From positions 41,779 through 98,482 of the forward strand of contig PMNA01000004.1 in the NCBI GenBank assembly GCA_003162055.1: a stretch of DNA of 56,704 nucleotides, given 5' to 3'. The position numbers and the translations under genes are program-made. The notes under the pieces are model-generated. The model saw only the letters and a list, made by a program, of their open reading frames with translations, did not search any database and was not told where the DNA came from. The DNA comes from Actinomycetota bacterium. Its GTDB lineage: Bacteria; Actinomycetota; Thermoleophilia; Gaiellales; Gaiellaceae. Shown here piece after piece: positions 28,243 to 36,096 of this stretch. The first letter of the stretch is position 1. Each line of letters starts with the position of its first letter.

Positions 28243-28314
28243 CGCGCCTGGAGGGATTCGAACCCCCGACCCGCGGCTTAGAAGGCCGCCGCTCTTCCGC
28301 TGAGCTACAGGCGC
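28243..28314 (-). tRNA. tRNA-Arg (anticodon TCT)
   Basis: 72 nt with discriminator G. Acceptor GCGCCTG pairs CAGGCGC; anticodon arm GCGGC-CTTCTAA-GCCGC gives TCT; T arm GGGGG-TTCGAAT-CCCTC. No encoded CCA. It reads AGA, a rare codon in GC-rich genomes. Confidence 0.94.
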
Positions 28315-28383
28315 GTACTCGAAGCGTAACGCCTCAACGACGGCGGAACACACTCACGCGGAGAAGCAGTACACCGGATATCG

Positions 28384-28469
28384 CCTCTCGCTTGCTCGGG
28401 GCGTCGCTGGCGGCGCCTGAAGGCCGGGCTCCCCGGCCGTATGGCGCCGCCTGACGAGCAAGCGAGAGG
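28384..28469 (-). repeat. Inverted-repeat element C, copy 1 (tRNA-His 3' flank)
   Basis: 86-bp palindromic element with perfect 15-bp ends CCTCTCGCTTGCTCG and CGAGCAAGCGAGAGG. Inside is a GGCCGGG-GAG-CCCGGCC hairpin and a GGCGGCGCC/GGCGCCGCC pair. It abuts the tRNA-His 3' end with no gap. Confidence 0.82.
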
Positions 28470-28543
28470 GGTGACCGGTGGGATTCGAACCCACGACCAC
28501 CGGGACCACAACCCGGGGCTCTACCAACTGAGCTACGGCCACC
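28470..28543 (-). tRNA. tRNA-His (anticodon GTG)
   Basis: 74 nt counting the extra 5' G(-1), with discriminator C as required for His identity. Acceptor GTGGCCG pairs CGGTCAC with one G-U; anticodon arm CCGGG-TTGTGGT-CCCGG gives GTG; T arm GTGGG-TTCGAAT-CCCAC. CCA is not encoded as such, though CCC follows. Confidence 0.95.
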
Positions 28544-28619
28544 GCGCGCCGGACAGTGTAGTACGCCCAGGCCGACTCCTGGCGCAAAGGCCGGATTGTC
28601 GGCGCCTATCCGACCAGTG

Positions 28620-29165
28620 CTAGCGGCGGACGCCGAAGTCGGCCGTCATGATCGTCGCGGCCTGGTCTTGGAAATCACCAGGCGCGTCCGGCGAGTACAC
28701 GGCAGAAAGGCCAATCTCGCGCCACTGCGTGCTGAGCAGGTTGGCGCGGTGAGGAGCGCTGTTCATCCAAATCTTCACGGCCTGCTTGGCGGTCATGTCC
28801 GGCGAGGCCCAAACGAGGTTCTCTCCGACCGACCAGTAGCTGTGTCCGCTGGCCGAGTAGAAAGCCTTGATCCGCTGCCAGAAGAGCGATCCGTCGGACG
28901 ACTCGTGGGCGAAGTATCCACCGGTCGCCATCGAACGAGAGTGACTCGCAGCCGCCCTGGTGAGAGCGGATGATCGCGCCAGCGCCTTCAGGCCGTGTTG
29001 GGCGCGAACACGGTTCACTTCGCGCACTACCTGGTAGTTCAGCGACGTGACGGATGTCACTCGGGCTCGGGACGAAGCGGAATTCGCTACCGGAACGGCG
29101 AGCAGACAAAGCAAAACCGCGCCGGCGGCGCAGGTAGCAACTCGTCCCTGTCTCCGGAACACCAC
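28620..29165 (-). CDS. Secreted CAP/SCP-domain protein (YkwD-like)
   Basis: 181-residue exported protein. A signal peptide (ATCAAGAVLLCLLAVPVANSAS) precedes a CAP domain with VREVNRVRAQHGLKAL, AASHSRSMATGGYFAHE, VGENLVWASPDMTAKQAVK and NSAPHRANLLSTQWREIGL. The histidine-glutamate pocket of the family (His in YFAHE, Glu in GEN, His in SAPHRANL) is intact. Bacterial CAP proteins are found at the cell surface; their activity is mostly undefined. It begins with two tandem GTG codons (29165) and no strong ribosome site, so the exact start is uncertain. Confidence 0.87.
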   Translation of the reverse strand: MVFRRQGRVATCAAGAVLLCLLAVPVANSASSRARVTSVTSLNYQVVREVNRVRAQHGLKALARSSALTRAAASHSRSMATGGYFAHESSDGSLFWQRIKAFYSASGHSYWSVGENLVWASPDMTAKQAVKIWMNSAPHRANLLSTQWREIGLSAVYSPDAPGDFQDQAATIMTADFGVRR

Positions 29166-29277
29166 GAACGCAGGATCGTCGTCGCGGCGTCACTTTCTTA
29201 TCCTCCAAACGGGGAAAAGATCGCTCAAAAAGGGGGTTCTCTTAGGAATGGGCCCGCTGTTTATCAGCCGTCAGGGC

Positions 29278-29730
29278 CTACCGGCACGGGCTCGGGCTTA
29301 CTTTACGGCCGGCCGCTCCGGCATCGGCGCCCCGTTTGTTCAGGATATCCCTGAGGACGATCTGGATCGCGCCGGCGACGGGTATCGCGGCCAGGGCTCC
29401 GACGATCCCTCCCAGCTTCGCCCCGATCAACACAGCGATCAGAACGGCGAGCGGCGAGAGTTGCACGGTCTTGCCGTAGATCACGGGCTGCAGCAGCTGG
29501 TTCTCGATCTGCTGGTAGACGACGAGGTACACGAGCACGATCACGCCCGGCCAGACGCCTACGGTGAACGCGATTCCTGTGGCGATGACTGCGGCAACGG
29601 TCGCGCCCGCGAGCGGGATCAAATCGATGAGCACGACCTGCAGCGCAAGCGCGAAGACCAGCACGAGCGCGATCGAGCGAGGGCGTATGTGAATCACTCG
29701 CTCCGCGGGCACCGTGCGGAGAAGCATCAC
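29278..29730 (-). pseudogene. AI-2E family transporter, C-terminal remnant
   Basis: 150 residues matching only the last 40 percent of an AI-2E/PerM-type membrane protein: LIDLIPLAGATVAAVIA, VVYQQIENQLLQPVIYG, VQLSPLAVLIAVLIGAKLGG and ALAAIPVAGAIQIVLRDIL. Intact members have about 340-380 residues. The 80 bp upstream, before tRNA-Gly, hold no trace of the missing half in any frame, so the 5' part was lost by deletion or rearrangement. It could still be read from ATG 29730, but a functional transporter is unlikely. Confidence 0.72.
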
Positions 29731-29809
29731 GTTCGAGTCGGACGAGGCGCGCCGTGAATGGAGCCGGGAGCGGCCGCGCTACGCCACGGGCGCTAGGCTA
29801 CGCCTGCGC

Positions 29810-29880
29810 GCGGGTGTAGCTCAAGGGTAGAGCTCCAGCCTTCCAAGCTGGCTATACGGGTTCGATTCCCGTCACCCGCT
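29810..29880 (+). tRNA. tRNA-Gly (anticodon TCC)
   Basis: 71 nt with discriminator T. Acceptor GCGGGTG pairs CACCCGC; anticodon arm CCAGC-CTTCCAA-GCTGG gives TCC; T arm CGGG-TTCGATT-CCCG. CCA is not encoded. Hairpin A copy 4 starts within 5 nt of the 3' end. Confidence 0.95.
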
Positions 29881-29884
29881 TTCA

Positions 29885-29927
29885 CCGCTGAAAGTCCGCC
29901 GGTAGAAGCGGCGAAAACTTTCGGCCG
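29885..29927 (+). repeat. Hairpin A, copy 4 (tRNA-Gly 3' flank)
   Basis: CGCTGAAAGTCCGCC and GCGGCGAAAACTTTCGGCCG form an imperfect version of hairpin A: GAAAGT/ACTTTC plus an inner CCGCC/GCGG stem. The junction GCTTTCACCGCTGAAAG resembles the tRNA-Arg(TCG) junction GCTTTCCCGCCGAAAG. Confidence 0.72.
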
Positions 29928-29963
29928 TAAGAGACAATGGCGACCGGAGGATGGCGTTTGTGA

Positions 29964-29989
29964 GTCGTGCCCGCCATGTCGGTCGCGGC
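29964..29989 (+). repeat. Hairpin B, copy 4
   Basis: GTCGTG and CGCGGC pair with two G-U wobbles, then CCG/CGG and loop CCATGT; GGATGGCGTTT precedes. Wobbles pair only when transcribed in the tRNA-Gly direction. A family C arm (GCCAGCGGCGCCCCGAG) follows at about 30011-30027. Confidence 0.75.
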
Positions 29990-30070
29990 GGTCTCCTGCT
30001 CGAGTCGCACTGCCAGCGGCGCCCCGAGAGCGCGGCAGGCGATTGGTTTCTTGGAAAGGTCTCGGCCGGT

Positions 30071-30661
30071 TCAGAAGAGCCGGAACGGGCTAATCAGGTG
30101 CGCGTCGGCGGCCTCTTCCCAGGCCACCTCGCCACCGGGCTCGACCTCGCCGTGCAGTCGGCCGGCGAGCTTCTCGGCATCGTCGTGGCTGGCGGTGCCG
30201 ACGATCAGATAGCGCCAGCGGCGGATCGGGCGAAAGCCCTCGCCTTCGAGACGCTCGGCCAACGCGATCGCCTCTTGATGAGACTTGCAGCCGACCCGCA
30301 CCTCCCATGGAGCTCCGCCATGCTCGGCCGTCTCTTCCTCCCAGGTCTCGTCCTTCGGCTCGTTGTCCCAGCGCTGTTCCTTCTCGAGCCAGTGCTCGAC
30401 GGGACTGATCGTGGCCTCGAGCCCGCGCTCGCGGAGCTCCGCCTCGATCACAGCGTGTGCGTGCTCGGCCTGCTTCTTCGTCGCGGCGTAGACGAATAGC
30501 TCGTTGTCGTCGCGAGAGACCGCCAGATGCTCGCCGCTGAGCGCCTTCGCAAGCTCGCGCGCCTCGTCACCTAGACCACCCCTGAGGCGCTCGAAGAAGT
30601 CGGCGCCCTGATCGCCGTCCTGCTCCAGCTCGATCTGAATTCGCCAGTCTTCGCTCGACAT
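30071..30661 (-). CDS. Acidic cytoplasmic protein of unknown function
   Basis: 196-residue, Glu/Asp-rich soluble protein with no signal peptide or membrane helix. I do not recognise its family. It seems to hold two small alpha/beta modules of the same kind: one with NELFVYAATKKQAEHAHAVIEA and one with RVGCKSHQEAIALAERLEGEG followed by YLIVGTASHDDAEKLAGRL. Each has a beta strand, a helix of residue-by-residue indexing type (KQAEHA, HQEAIA, HDDAEK) and a second strand, which resembles SPOR-like or SPOR-related ferredoxin-like units. ATG 30661 begins MSSEDWRI; a longer frame to 31078 runs through repeats and tRNA-Pro. Confidence 0.72.
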   Translation of the reverse strand: MSSEDWRIQIELEQDGDQGADFFERLRGGLGDEARELAKALSGEHLAVSRDDNELFVYAATKKQAEHAHAVIEAELRERGLEATISPVEHWLEKEQRWDNEPKDETWEEETAEHGGAPWEVRVGCKSHQEAIALAERLEGEGFRPIRRWRYLIVGTASHDDAEKLAGRLHGEVEPGGEVAWEEAADAHLISPFRLF

Positions 30662-30857
30662 CGAGTGCAGGATAACCAGAACCAGAGCAGTTGCGCTGTG
30701 AGGCGTTTCCCGATCAACACGGCACGCGCAGTATCCCGGACGAGCGGGAGTGAGAAACCAGGACGCTCGTCGTCGGCGGTCGAGGAGCTGTACACCGAGA
30801 CTCGCCATCTCGCTTGCTTGGAGCCGCCAGACGAGGCGCACAACAACGATTAGAGCC
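30662..30857. other. Gap between acidic protein gene and element C
   Basis: No gene seen. It contains the presumed promoter of the acidic protein and a stray family C word, CTCGCTTGCTTGGAGCCGCC, near 30815. Confidence 0.5.
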
Positions 30858-31011
30858 ATCTCGCTTGCTCGGGGCGCCGCTGGCGGTGCGAGCCCGGAGA
30901 GCAGAGTGTTTCCACACGGGCTCGTAGAGGATCGTGCCGCCAGCGGCGTCAGGCGGCACCGGGAGGCCGGGCTCCCCGGCCGTATGGAGCCGCCGGCCGA
31001 GCAAGCGAGAT
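30858..31011 (-). repeat. Inverted-repeat element C, copy 2 (tRNA-Pro 3' flank)
   Basis: 154-bp element with perfect 15-bp ends ATCTCGCTTGCTCGG and CCGAGCAAGCGAGAT. It shares the inner GGCCGGG-GAG-CCCGGCC hairpin with copy 1 and adds about 68 bp holding a GTGCCGCC/GGCGGCAC stem. One end coincides with the discriminator base of tRNA-Pro. Confidence 0.82.
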
Positions 31012-31084
31012 CGGGACGCCCGGATTCGAACCGGGGGCCTCCTGCTCCCAAAGCAGGCGCGCTACCAGGCTGCGCCACGTCCCG
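31011..31084 (-). tRNA. tRNA-Pro (anticodon TGG)
   Basis: 74 nt with discriminator A. Acceptor CGGGACG pairs CGTCCCG; anticodon arm CCTGC-TTTGGGA-GCAGG gives TGG; T arm CCCGG-TTCGAAT-CCGGG. CCA is not encoded. It reads CCA codons. Element C begins at its 3' end. Confidence 0.95.
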
Positions 31085-31144
31085 TCGTCGGAAGTGTACG
31101 CCGCCACTCCTCGGGCCTCCTGCCCGGACGATCTCCAGACTTCT

Positions 31145-31579
31145 TTACTCGTGTACCAGCGAGCGCAGCTCGGCCAGCTTCTCGCCGCGCAGTAGATCGA
31201 GCCCGTCGCGCCTGATCCGCTCCAGCAGGCTTTCGATCAGCGGCGCCAGCTCGAGCGGGTTGAAGGGCTTGGTGACGTACTCGATCCCACCGATATCCAG
31301 TCCGCGGGCGCGGTCGCGCACCTCGGCGCGGGCGGTCAAGAAGATGATCGGTATCTTCTTGGTGAGCTCGTCTCCAACGAGTTGTTGCGCCACTCCCCAG
31401 CCGTCGAGGCGAGGCATCATCACGTCAAGAAGAATTACGTCGGGCAGCTCGCGGCGCGCCGACTCGACCCCTCTCTGTCCATCTGAAGCCTCTATGACCT
31501 CCATGCCCTCGGCCTCGAGATTGACACGGCAAAGCAGCCTGATCGGCGCCTCGTCATCGACTATTAAGACCTTGGTCAT
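31145..31579 (-). CDS. Single-domain response regulator
   Basis: 144-residue CheY-like receiver with no output domain. Acidic pocket in VLIVDDEAPIR, phospho-acceptor Asp in DVILLDVMMP, switch Thr in IIFLTARAE, and Lys in YVTKPFNP are all present. A short helical tail (LLERIRRDGLDLLRGEKLAEL) follows. It begins 37 nt after the histidine kinase stop and is almost certainly its partner. Without a DNA-binding domain it must act by protein contact or as a phosphorelay intermediate. Confidence 0.93.
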   Translation of the reverse strand: MTKVLIVDDEAPIRLLCRVNLEAEGMEVIEASDGQRGVESARRELPDVILLDVMMPRLDGWGVAQQLVGDELTKKIPIIFLTARAEVRDRARGLDIGGIEYVTKPFNPLELAPLIESLLERIRRDGLDLLRGEKLAELRSLVHE

Positions 31580-31616
31580 TTAGGTACTCGTCTCCTATAC
31601 CCGGACTCGGCGTAGC

Positions 31617-34460
31617 TCACTCCTCCGCCGCCGTCTCGCTCTCCAGGGGGAGCTCGAGCGTGAAGGTGGAACCTTCCCCCTCGACCGAGTCCACCCAGAT
31701 GCGGCCGCCCATCGCAGTCACCAACCCGCGTGAGATGAAAAGTCCCAGTCCGGTTCCGCCGCTCAACACCGAGGACGAGCCGCGATAGAACTTGCGGAAG
31801 ATGCGTTCGCGCTCCTCCTCGGGGATACCTACCCCCTGATCGCTCACGCGCAGTTCGATCGAGCCGGAGCGCTTCTGCCCGACGACGCTCACCGCGCCGC
31901 CGTCCGGCGAGAACTTGACCGCGTTGTCGACCAAGTTGACCAGCACCCGGCGTAACTTCTCGCCGTCGGCCTCGGCACTGAGAGGCTCGTCCGAGAGGTC
32001 GACCACGAAGCTGTGCCCGTTCGCCTGAGCGCCGGCAAGCTCGGTGCGCAAACTCTCCACGACCTCGCGCGCGACGTTGCCGACGTCGATCGTCGCCAGC
32101 TCCACCTGAAGATCGCCCGAGTCGAGCTCGGCGACATCGAGCAAGGCGTCCACTATCCCCGTCAGGCGATCCGACTCCGAGGCGATGTAGGCGAGAAACG
32201 TCTGCCGCTGGACCTCGTCGAAGAGCTCGCCGCGGCGCAGGAGTGTCTCGGCGAAGCCGTAGATGGAGGTCAGCGGCGCACGTAACTCGTGTGAGATCGA
32301 GGAGACGAAGTCGGACTTGGCCTGCTCGACGAAACGGTCGGCCGAGATATCGCGGAGCGTGTAGATCTTGCCGACAATCTGCCCTGTCGGATCTCGCATC
32401 ACCGCCTCGGCCACCTGCAGCCACAGCTCCTGCGAACCGCGCTTGATCGAGATCGAGCGCTCCTCGGGCCCCTCCGGCGCGTCCATCTCCTGGCGAAGCA
32501 CCTCCGTCAAGGGACGCCCCAGCGCCTCGCTCGAGTCGATACCGGTGATTCGCTCGGCCGCGGCATTCCAGAGCACGATCTGGCCCGCGCGATCAATCGC
32601 GACGATGCCGTCGGCGACGCTGGAGAGAATGGCCAGGCTCTGCTCTCGCTCGAACGACACGCGCAGGTAAAGCGCGGCGTTGGCCAGCGCGGCAGCACTG
32701 TTGGCCGCCAGCGTGACGAGAGCCTCGATCTCTTTCAGGCGCCAGGCGCGAGCGTGGCGCGAGTAGACGATGAGCACGCCGCTCAGAGCATCGTCGGGGC
32801 CGACGACCGGGACTCCGACCAGGGCCTTGAAACCGTGGCCGACGACCTGATCGAGCGGACCCAGTGGGCCCTCGTCGCGAGCCAGGTCTTCGATCACAAG
32901 CGGCTCGCGAGAATGAACCAGATCGCCCGCCAGTGAGACGGCCGTCGCGAAGCGTCGCCCGGCCATCTCCTCCAGCCCGTCGCCCTCGGACACGCGGACG
33001 ACAAGCTCGTTCGCGTCGAGCTCGAGCATCAGAGCGGCATCGCCTTCGAGCAGCGCGATCGCCTGGCGAACTGCCGTCGCCATCACCTGCTTCGAGCTCG
33101 CGGGACCGATCAACTCCGTCCGGCCACCCGCCAGCCTCTGCGCCAGTACCGAGTCCAGCTCCAGCTCGTTAGTCATTGCCTCGGTCGCCGTAAGAAGAGC
33201 CTTTTGCTCTTCGAGCCGGCGCTTGTTCTCCTCGATCAAGCCCGCCGTGTGAAGCGCAATCCCAAGCTCACGCGCTATGGCCTCGATGAAGGCGATGTCG
33301 TCGCTGGACCAGCGCCTGAGCTCCGACGTGTGCGCAGCGAGAGCTCCGACCACCGAGTCGAAGAGGATGATCGGCGCCGACAGAACGGCCCGGCTCCCCA
33401 GCTCGAGCAACGCCGTGCGCCCGCCGAGGGTATCGTCGGCGAGCCTCGGGTCGTTCTCCACATCGGCGACGGCGGCCGTCTTCCGTTCGCGCAGGGCGAG
33501 ATTCGAGACCGAGAGAAACGGAGTCTCACTTGCCGAGACGGGCTTGATTCCCTCTCGGCTCCATTCGGCCCGGAGCGGCGCCGCGCTGTCGGGCTCGCCG
33601 AGGCGTATGAAGCAGCGTTCGACAGCAAGGGCTTTCGCCGTCTCGGCAAGCGCGGCATGGAGCAGGCGATCGACATCCGGCTCCGCGCGAACGTGACGCG
33701 AAATCTCGGCGACCAGACGCTCGCGCTCGAGCCCGCGCTCGAGCGCGCTAACCGAATCCATCCGTTGAATGGCGAGCGCTCCCTCGGCGGCAAGCATCTT
33801 CATCAGTGAGAGCTGGCCGGTGTCGAAGGAGCGAAACTCTCCGGTCGAGCCGGCCGTCAACACGCCAACGATTCCCCGCTCGCCTTCGAGCGGTAGGAAG
33901 ACCATGCTCTTCAGGCCCGCTCTCGCCGTGATCGCTGCGTTGATCTCGGGCGACTCGGGCGCGTTACCGACCACAAACAGGTCGCGAGTCTCCACGGCAT
34001 GTCGAACACCAGATGCCTCGCGCTCGAGATCGAGATTGACGGACGGGAACCAGCTCACATCGGCGCTTCCGGCTCTGCCGAGTAATCCCCTCCCCTCGCT
34101 GCCGTCGGCATCGACGAGCACGAGGCCCGAGAAATCGAATCCGACCAGATCGTTGAGCGTGTCCAAGACGATACGGGCGGCAGTTTCTCTGTCGCGCGCC
34201 GTCGCGAGAGCGGCGGAGAGCTCGGCGACCGCTGCCAGCCGGTGCTCTCCGGCGGCCTGCTCGCGCGAGCGCCGCCGCCCGCGCAGTGCGAACAGATCAA
34301 ACAAGAGATGCAACGCGAGCACTACGCCGAGCAAAAGCGCCAGCGCCGCTACGACATTGCGGAAGACCGCGAAGTCCGACACGCCCGCGAGCTGGATCAA
34401 CCGGGTGAAATCCGTGACAGCCACAGGAAAGCTGATGATACGCCCTGCCCTCGTCCTCAC
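31617..34460 (-). CDS. Multi-GAF/PAS sensor histidine kinase
   Basis: 947-residue kinase. One membrane helix (about 36-58) is followed by three GAF domains (about 85-235, 250-405, 455-600), a PAS domain (605-710), a HisKA dimerisation domain with His724 (SSISHELRAPLTS), and a HATPase domain with N box NLVDNAVKFS, G1 DQGVGIPEEE, F box FRKFYRG and G2 GTGLGLFISRG. There is almost no extracellular loop, so signals are probably cytoplasmic small molecules or redox state bound by GAF/PAS. The GTG start at 34460 lies 35 nt from divergent ispH and has no clear ribosome site; a GTG twelve codons later is possible. Confidence 0.92.
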   Translation of the reverse strand: MRTRAGRIISFPVAVTDFTRLIQLAGVSDFAVFRNVVAALALLLGVVLALHLLFDLFALRGRRRSREQAAGEHRLAAVAELSAALATARDRETAARIVLDTLNDLVGFDFSGLVLVDADGSEGRGLLGRAGSADVSWFPSVNLDLEREASGVRHAVETRDLFVVGNAPESPEINAAITARAGLKSMVFLPLEGERGIVGVLTAGSTGEFRSFDTGQLSLMKMLAAEGALAIQRMDSVSALERGLERERLVAEISRHVRAEPDVDRLLHAALAETAKALAVERCFIRLGEPDSAAPLRAEWSREGIKPVSASETPFLSVSNLALRERKTAAVADVENDPRLADDTLGGRTALLELGSRAVLSAPIILFDSVVGALAAHTSELRRWSSDDIAFIEAIARELGIALHTAGLIEENKRRLEEQKALLTATEAMTNELELDSVLAQRLAGGRTELIGPASSKQVMATAVRQAIALLEGDAALMLELDANELVVRVSEGDGLEEMAGRRFATAVSLAGDLVHSREPLVIEDLARDEGPLGPLDQVVGHGFKALVGVPVVGPDDALSGVLIVYSRHARAWRLKEIEALVTLAANSAAALANAALYLRVSFEREQSLAILSSVADGIVAIDRAGQIVLWNAAAERITGIDSSEALGRPLTEVLRQEMDAPEGPEERSISIKRGSQELWLQVAEAVMRDPTGQIVGKIYTLRDISADRFVEQAKSDFVSSISHELRAPLTSIYGFAETLLRRGELFDEVQRQTFLAYIASESDRLTGIVDALLDVAELDSGDLQVELATIDVGNVAREVVESLRTELAGAQANGHSFVVDLSDEPLSAEADGEKLRRVLVNLVDNAVKFSPDGGAVSVVGQKRSGSIELRVSDQGVGIPEEERERIFRKFYRGSSSVLSGGTGLGLFISRGLVTAMGGRIWVDSVEGEGSTFTLELPLESETAAEE

Positions 34461-34483
34461 AGCCCGGGGCGAGTCGCCGAGGC

Positions 34484-34489
34484 TACGAT
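34484..34489 (+). promoter_or_regulatory. Putative -10 box of ispH (leaderless)
   Basis: TACGAT ends 6 nt before the ispH ATG, with no Shine-Dalgarno between. It lies in the 35-bp divergent gap with the histidine kinase gene. Confidence 0.45.
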
Positions 34490-34495
34490 GACTGA

Positions 34496-35446
34496 ATGGT
34501 TAAACGGTTGCTCTTGGCCTCGCCGCGTGGATACTGCGCCGGGGTGGAGCGCGCTGTCGAGACGGTCGCGCGCGCGCTCGATCTCGATGGCACGGTGTAC
34601 GTGCGTAAGGAGATCGTCCACAATCGCCACGTTGTCGACGATCTGCGCGAGCACGGCGCCGTTTTCGTGCAGGAGGCGCAGGAGGCACCGCGCGGAGCGA
34701 CGCTGGTGCTGTCGGCCCACGGCGTCGCGCCGGAGGTGTACCAGCACGGCGCCGAGCTCGAGCAGCGAGTGATCGACGCCACCTGCCCGCTCGTGACCAA
34801 GGTGCACGTGCAGGCCCGCCGCTTCGCCGCCGACTGCTTCGAGATCATCTTGATCGGTCACGCCGGGCACGAGGAAGTGATCGGGACGATGGGAGAGGCG
34901 CCCGAGGCGATCACGCTGGTCGAGTCGGTGGACGATGCCGAGGCGCTCACCTTCCCCTACGGCACGAAGCTGGCCTACGTGACGCAGACGACGCTCTCGG
35001 TCGAGGAGACGGCCGAGATCATCGCCGTGCTGCGCCGCCGCTACCCCTATATCCGCTCGCCCAAGCGTGAAGACATCTGTTACGCAACCTCCAACCGGCA
35101 GCGGGCCGTGAAGGAGATGCTGCCGCAGATCCAGCTCCTGCTGGTGATCGGCTCCAAGAACAGCTCCAACTCGAACCGGCTGGTGGACGTGGCCCGGGCC
35201 GGCGGCATCGATGCGCACCTGATCGAGGACGCCGCCGCGATCGAGGAGAGCTGGCTCGAACAGGTCGAGACCGTCGGCATCACCTCGGGCGCCTCGGCGC
35301 CCGAGCGGCTGGTCGAGGGAGTGTGCGACTGGTTCCGCGAGCGCGGCGTCGACGAGATCGAGCAGGCGCGCATCGTCGAAGAGCACGTGGAGTTCAGGCT
35401 GCCGGTCGAGTTGCGCCGGGAATTGAGAGCTAGAGACGAGAGATGA
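34496..35446 (+). CDS. ispH: HMBPP reductase (LytB)
   Basis: 316-residue [4Fe-4S] enzyme of the last step of the non-mevalonate isoprenoid pathway, reducing HMBPP to IPP and DMAPP. The three cluster cysteines are Cys14 (RGYCAGVERA), Cys97 (DATCPLVTKVH) and Cys195 (DICYATSNRQ). Substrate-site words EIVHNRHVV, IGHAGHEEVIGTMGE, VTQTTLSV, SKNSSNSNRL and GITSGASAPE are all present. The stop overlaps the start of the next gene by 4 nt. Confidence 0.97.
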   Translation: MVKRLLLASPRGYCAGVERAVETVARALDLDGTVYVRKEIVHNRHVVDDLREHGAVFVQEAQEAPRGATLVLSAHGVAPEVYQHGAELEQRVIDATCPLVTKVHVQARRFAADCFEIILIGHAGHEEVIGTMGEAPEAITLVESVDDAEALTFPYGTKLAYVTQTTLSVEETAEIIAVLRRRYPYIRSPKREDICYATSNRQRAVKEMLPQIQLLLVIGSKNSSNSNRLVDVARAGGIDAHLIEDAAAIEESWLEQVETVGITSGASAPERLVEGVCDWFRERGVDEIEQARIVEEHVEFRLPVELRRELRARDER

Positions 35447-36081
35447 AGCCCACTCCGGACGAGATCCTCGCCTACATCGACTCCCACTCCACACCCAGCT
35501 CCGAGCAGCTCGACGAGTTGGTGAGAGAGACGGAGCGCAGCCTCGGTTCGCCGAACATGCTCTCCGGGCCGGTGGTCGGGCGCCTGCTCGAGTTTCTCAT
35601 CTTCGCTCTCGAGGCTCGCTCGGTGCTCGAGATCGGCACCTTCTCGGGCTACTCGGCGCTGGCCATGGCCGAGGGGCTTCCGTCCGACGGGCGCATCGTC
35701 ACGCTCGAGATCGACGAGACCCACGCCGAGCTGGCGCGGCGCGCAATCGCTGAGAGCCCGCACGCGAAGAAGATCGAGATCGTGCTCGGCCCCGCGTTGA
35801 AGTCGATCGAGCGCCTTCCCGGCCCGTTCGATTTCGTCTTCATCGACGCCGACAAGGACCAGTACCTCGACTACTACGAGGCGGTGCTGCCGAAGCTCGC
35901 TCCGCGCGGCCTGATCGCGGCAGACAACACGCTCCGAAGCGGGCGCGTCCTCGATGAGAACGACAAACACCCCGCAAACGAAGGAATCCGCGCCTTCAAC
36001 GAGCGGGCGCGAAACGATCCGCGCGTGCGTTGCGTGATCCTGAGCGTGCGCGACGGAGTGACGTTGATTCGCCGCGCCTAG
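35443..36081 (+). CDS. O-methyltransferase, caffeoyl-CoA OMT type
   Basis: 212-residue SAM- and metal-dependent O-methyltransferase of family 3. Motifs: VLEIGTFSGYSALAMA, IVTLEIDETHAELARRAI, FDFVFIDADKDQYLDYYEAVLPKL in pieces, and LIAADNTLRSGRV. Asp in FIDADK and the DN pair in AADN provide the divalent metal site. These small bacterial enzymes act on varied catechols; the substrate here is unknown. It is translationally coupled to ispH and ends 15 nt from convergent ileS. Confidence 0.9.
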   Translation: MKPTPDEILAYIDSHSTPSSEQLDELVRETERSLGSPNMLSGPVVGRLLEFLIFALEARSVLEIGTFSGYSALAMAEGLPSDGRIVTLEIDETHAELARRAIAESPHAKKIEIVLGPALKSIERLPGPFDFVFIDADKDQYLDYYEAVLPKLAPRGLIAADNTLRSGRVLDENDKHPANEGIRAFNERARNDPRVRCVILSVRDGVTLIRRA

Positions 36082-36096
36082 GCGCGAGCGTAGCCG

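Noticed and set aside
27587-28303. 238-codon plus-strand frame between tRNA-Leu and tRNA-Arg
   Set aside because: It crosses hairpin B, hairpin A copy 3, family D and a tRNA gene on the other strand, and the translation has no domain-like segment.
26295-31011. Integrated mobile island using tRNA attachment sites
   Set aside because: No integrase, transposase, phage or plasmid gene is present, and no direct repeats of tRNA 3' ends were found; the repeats are short palindromes only.
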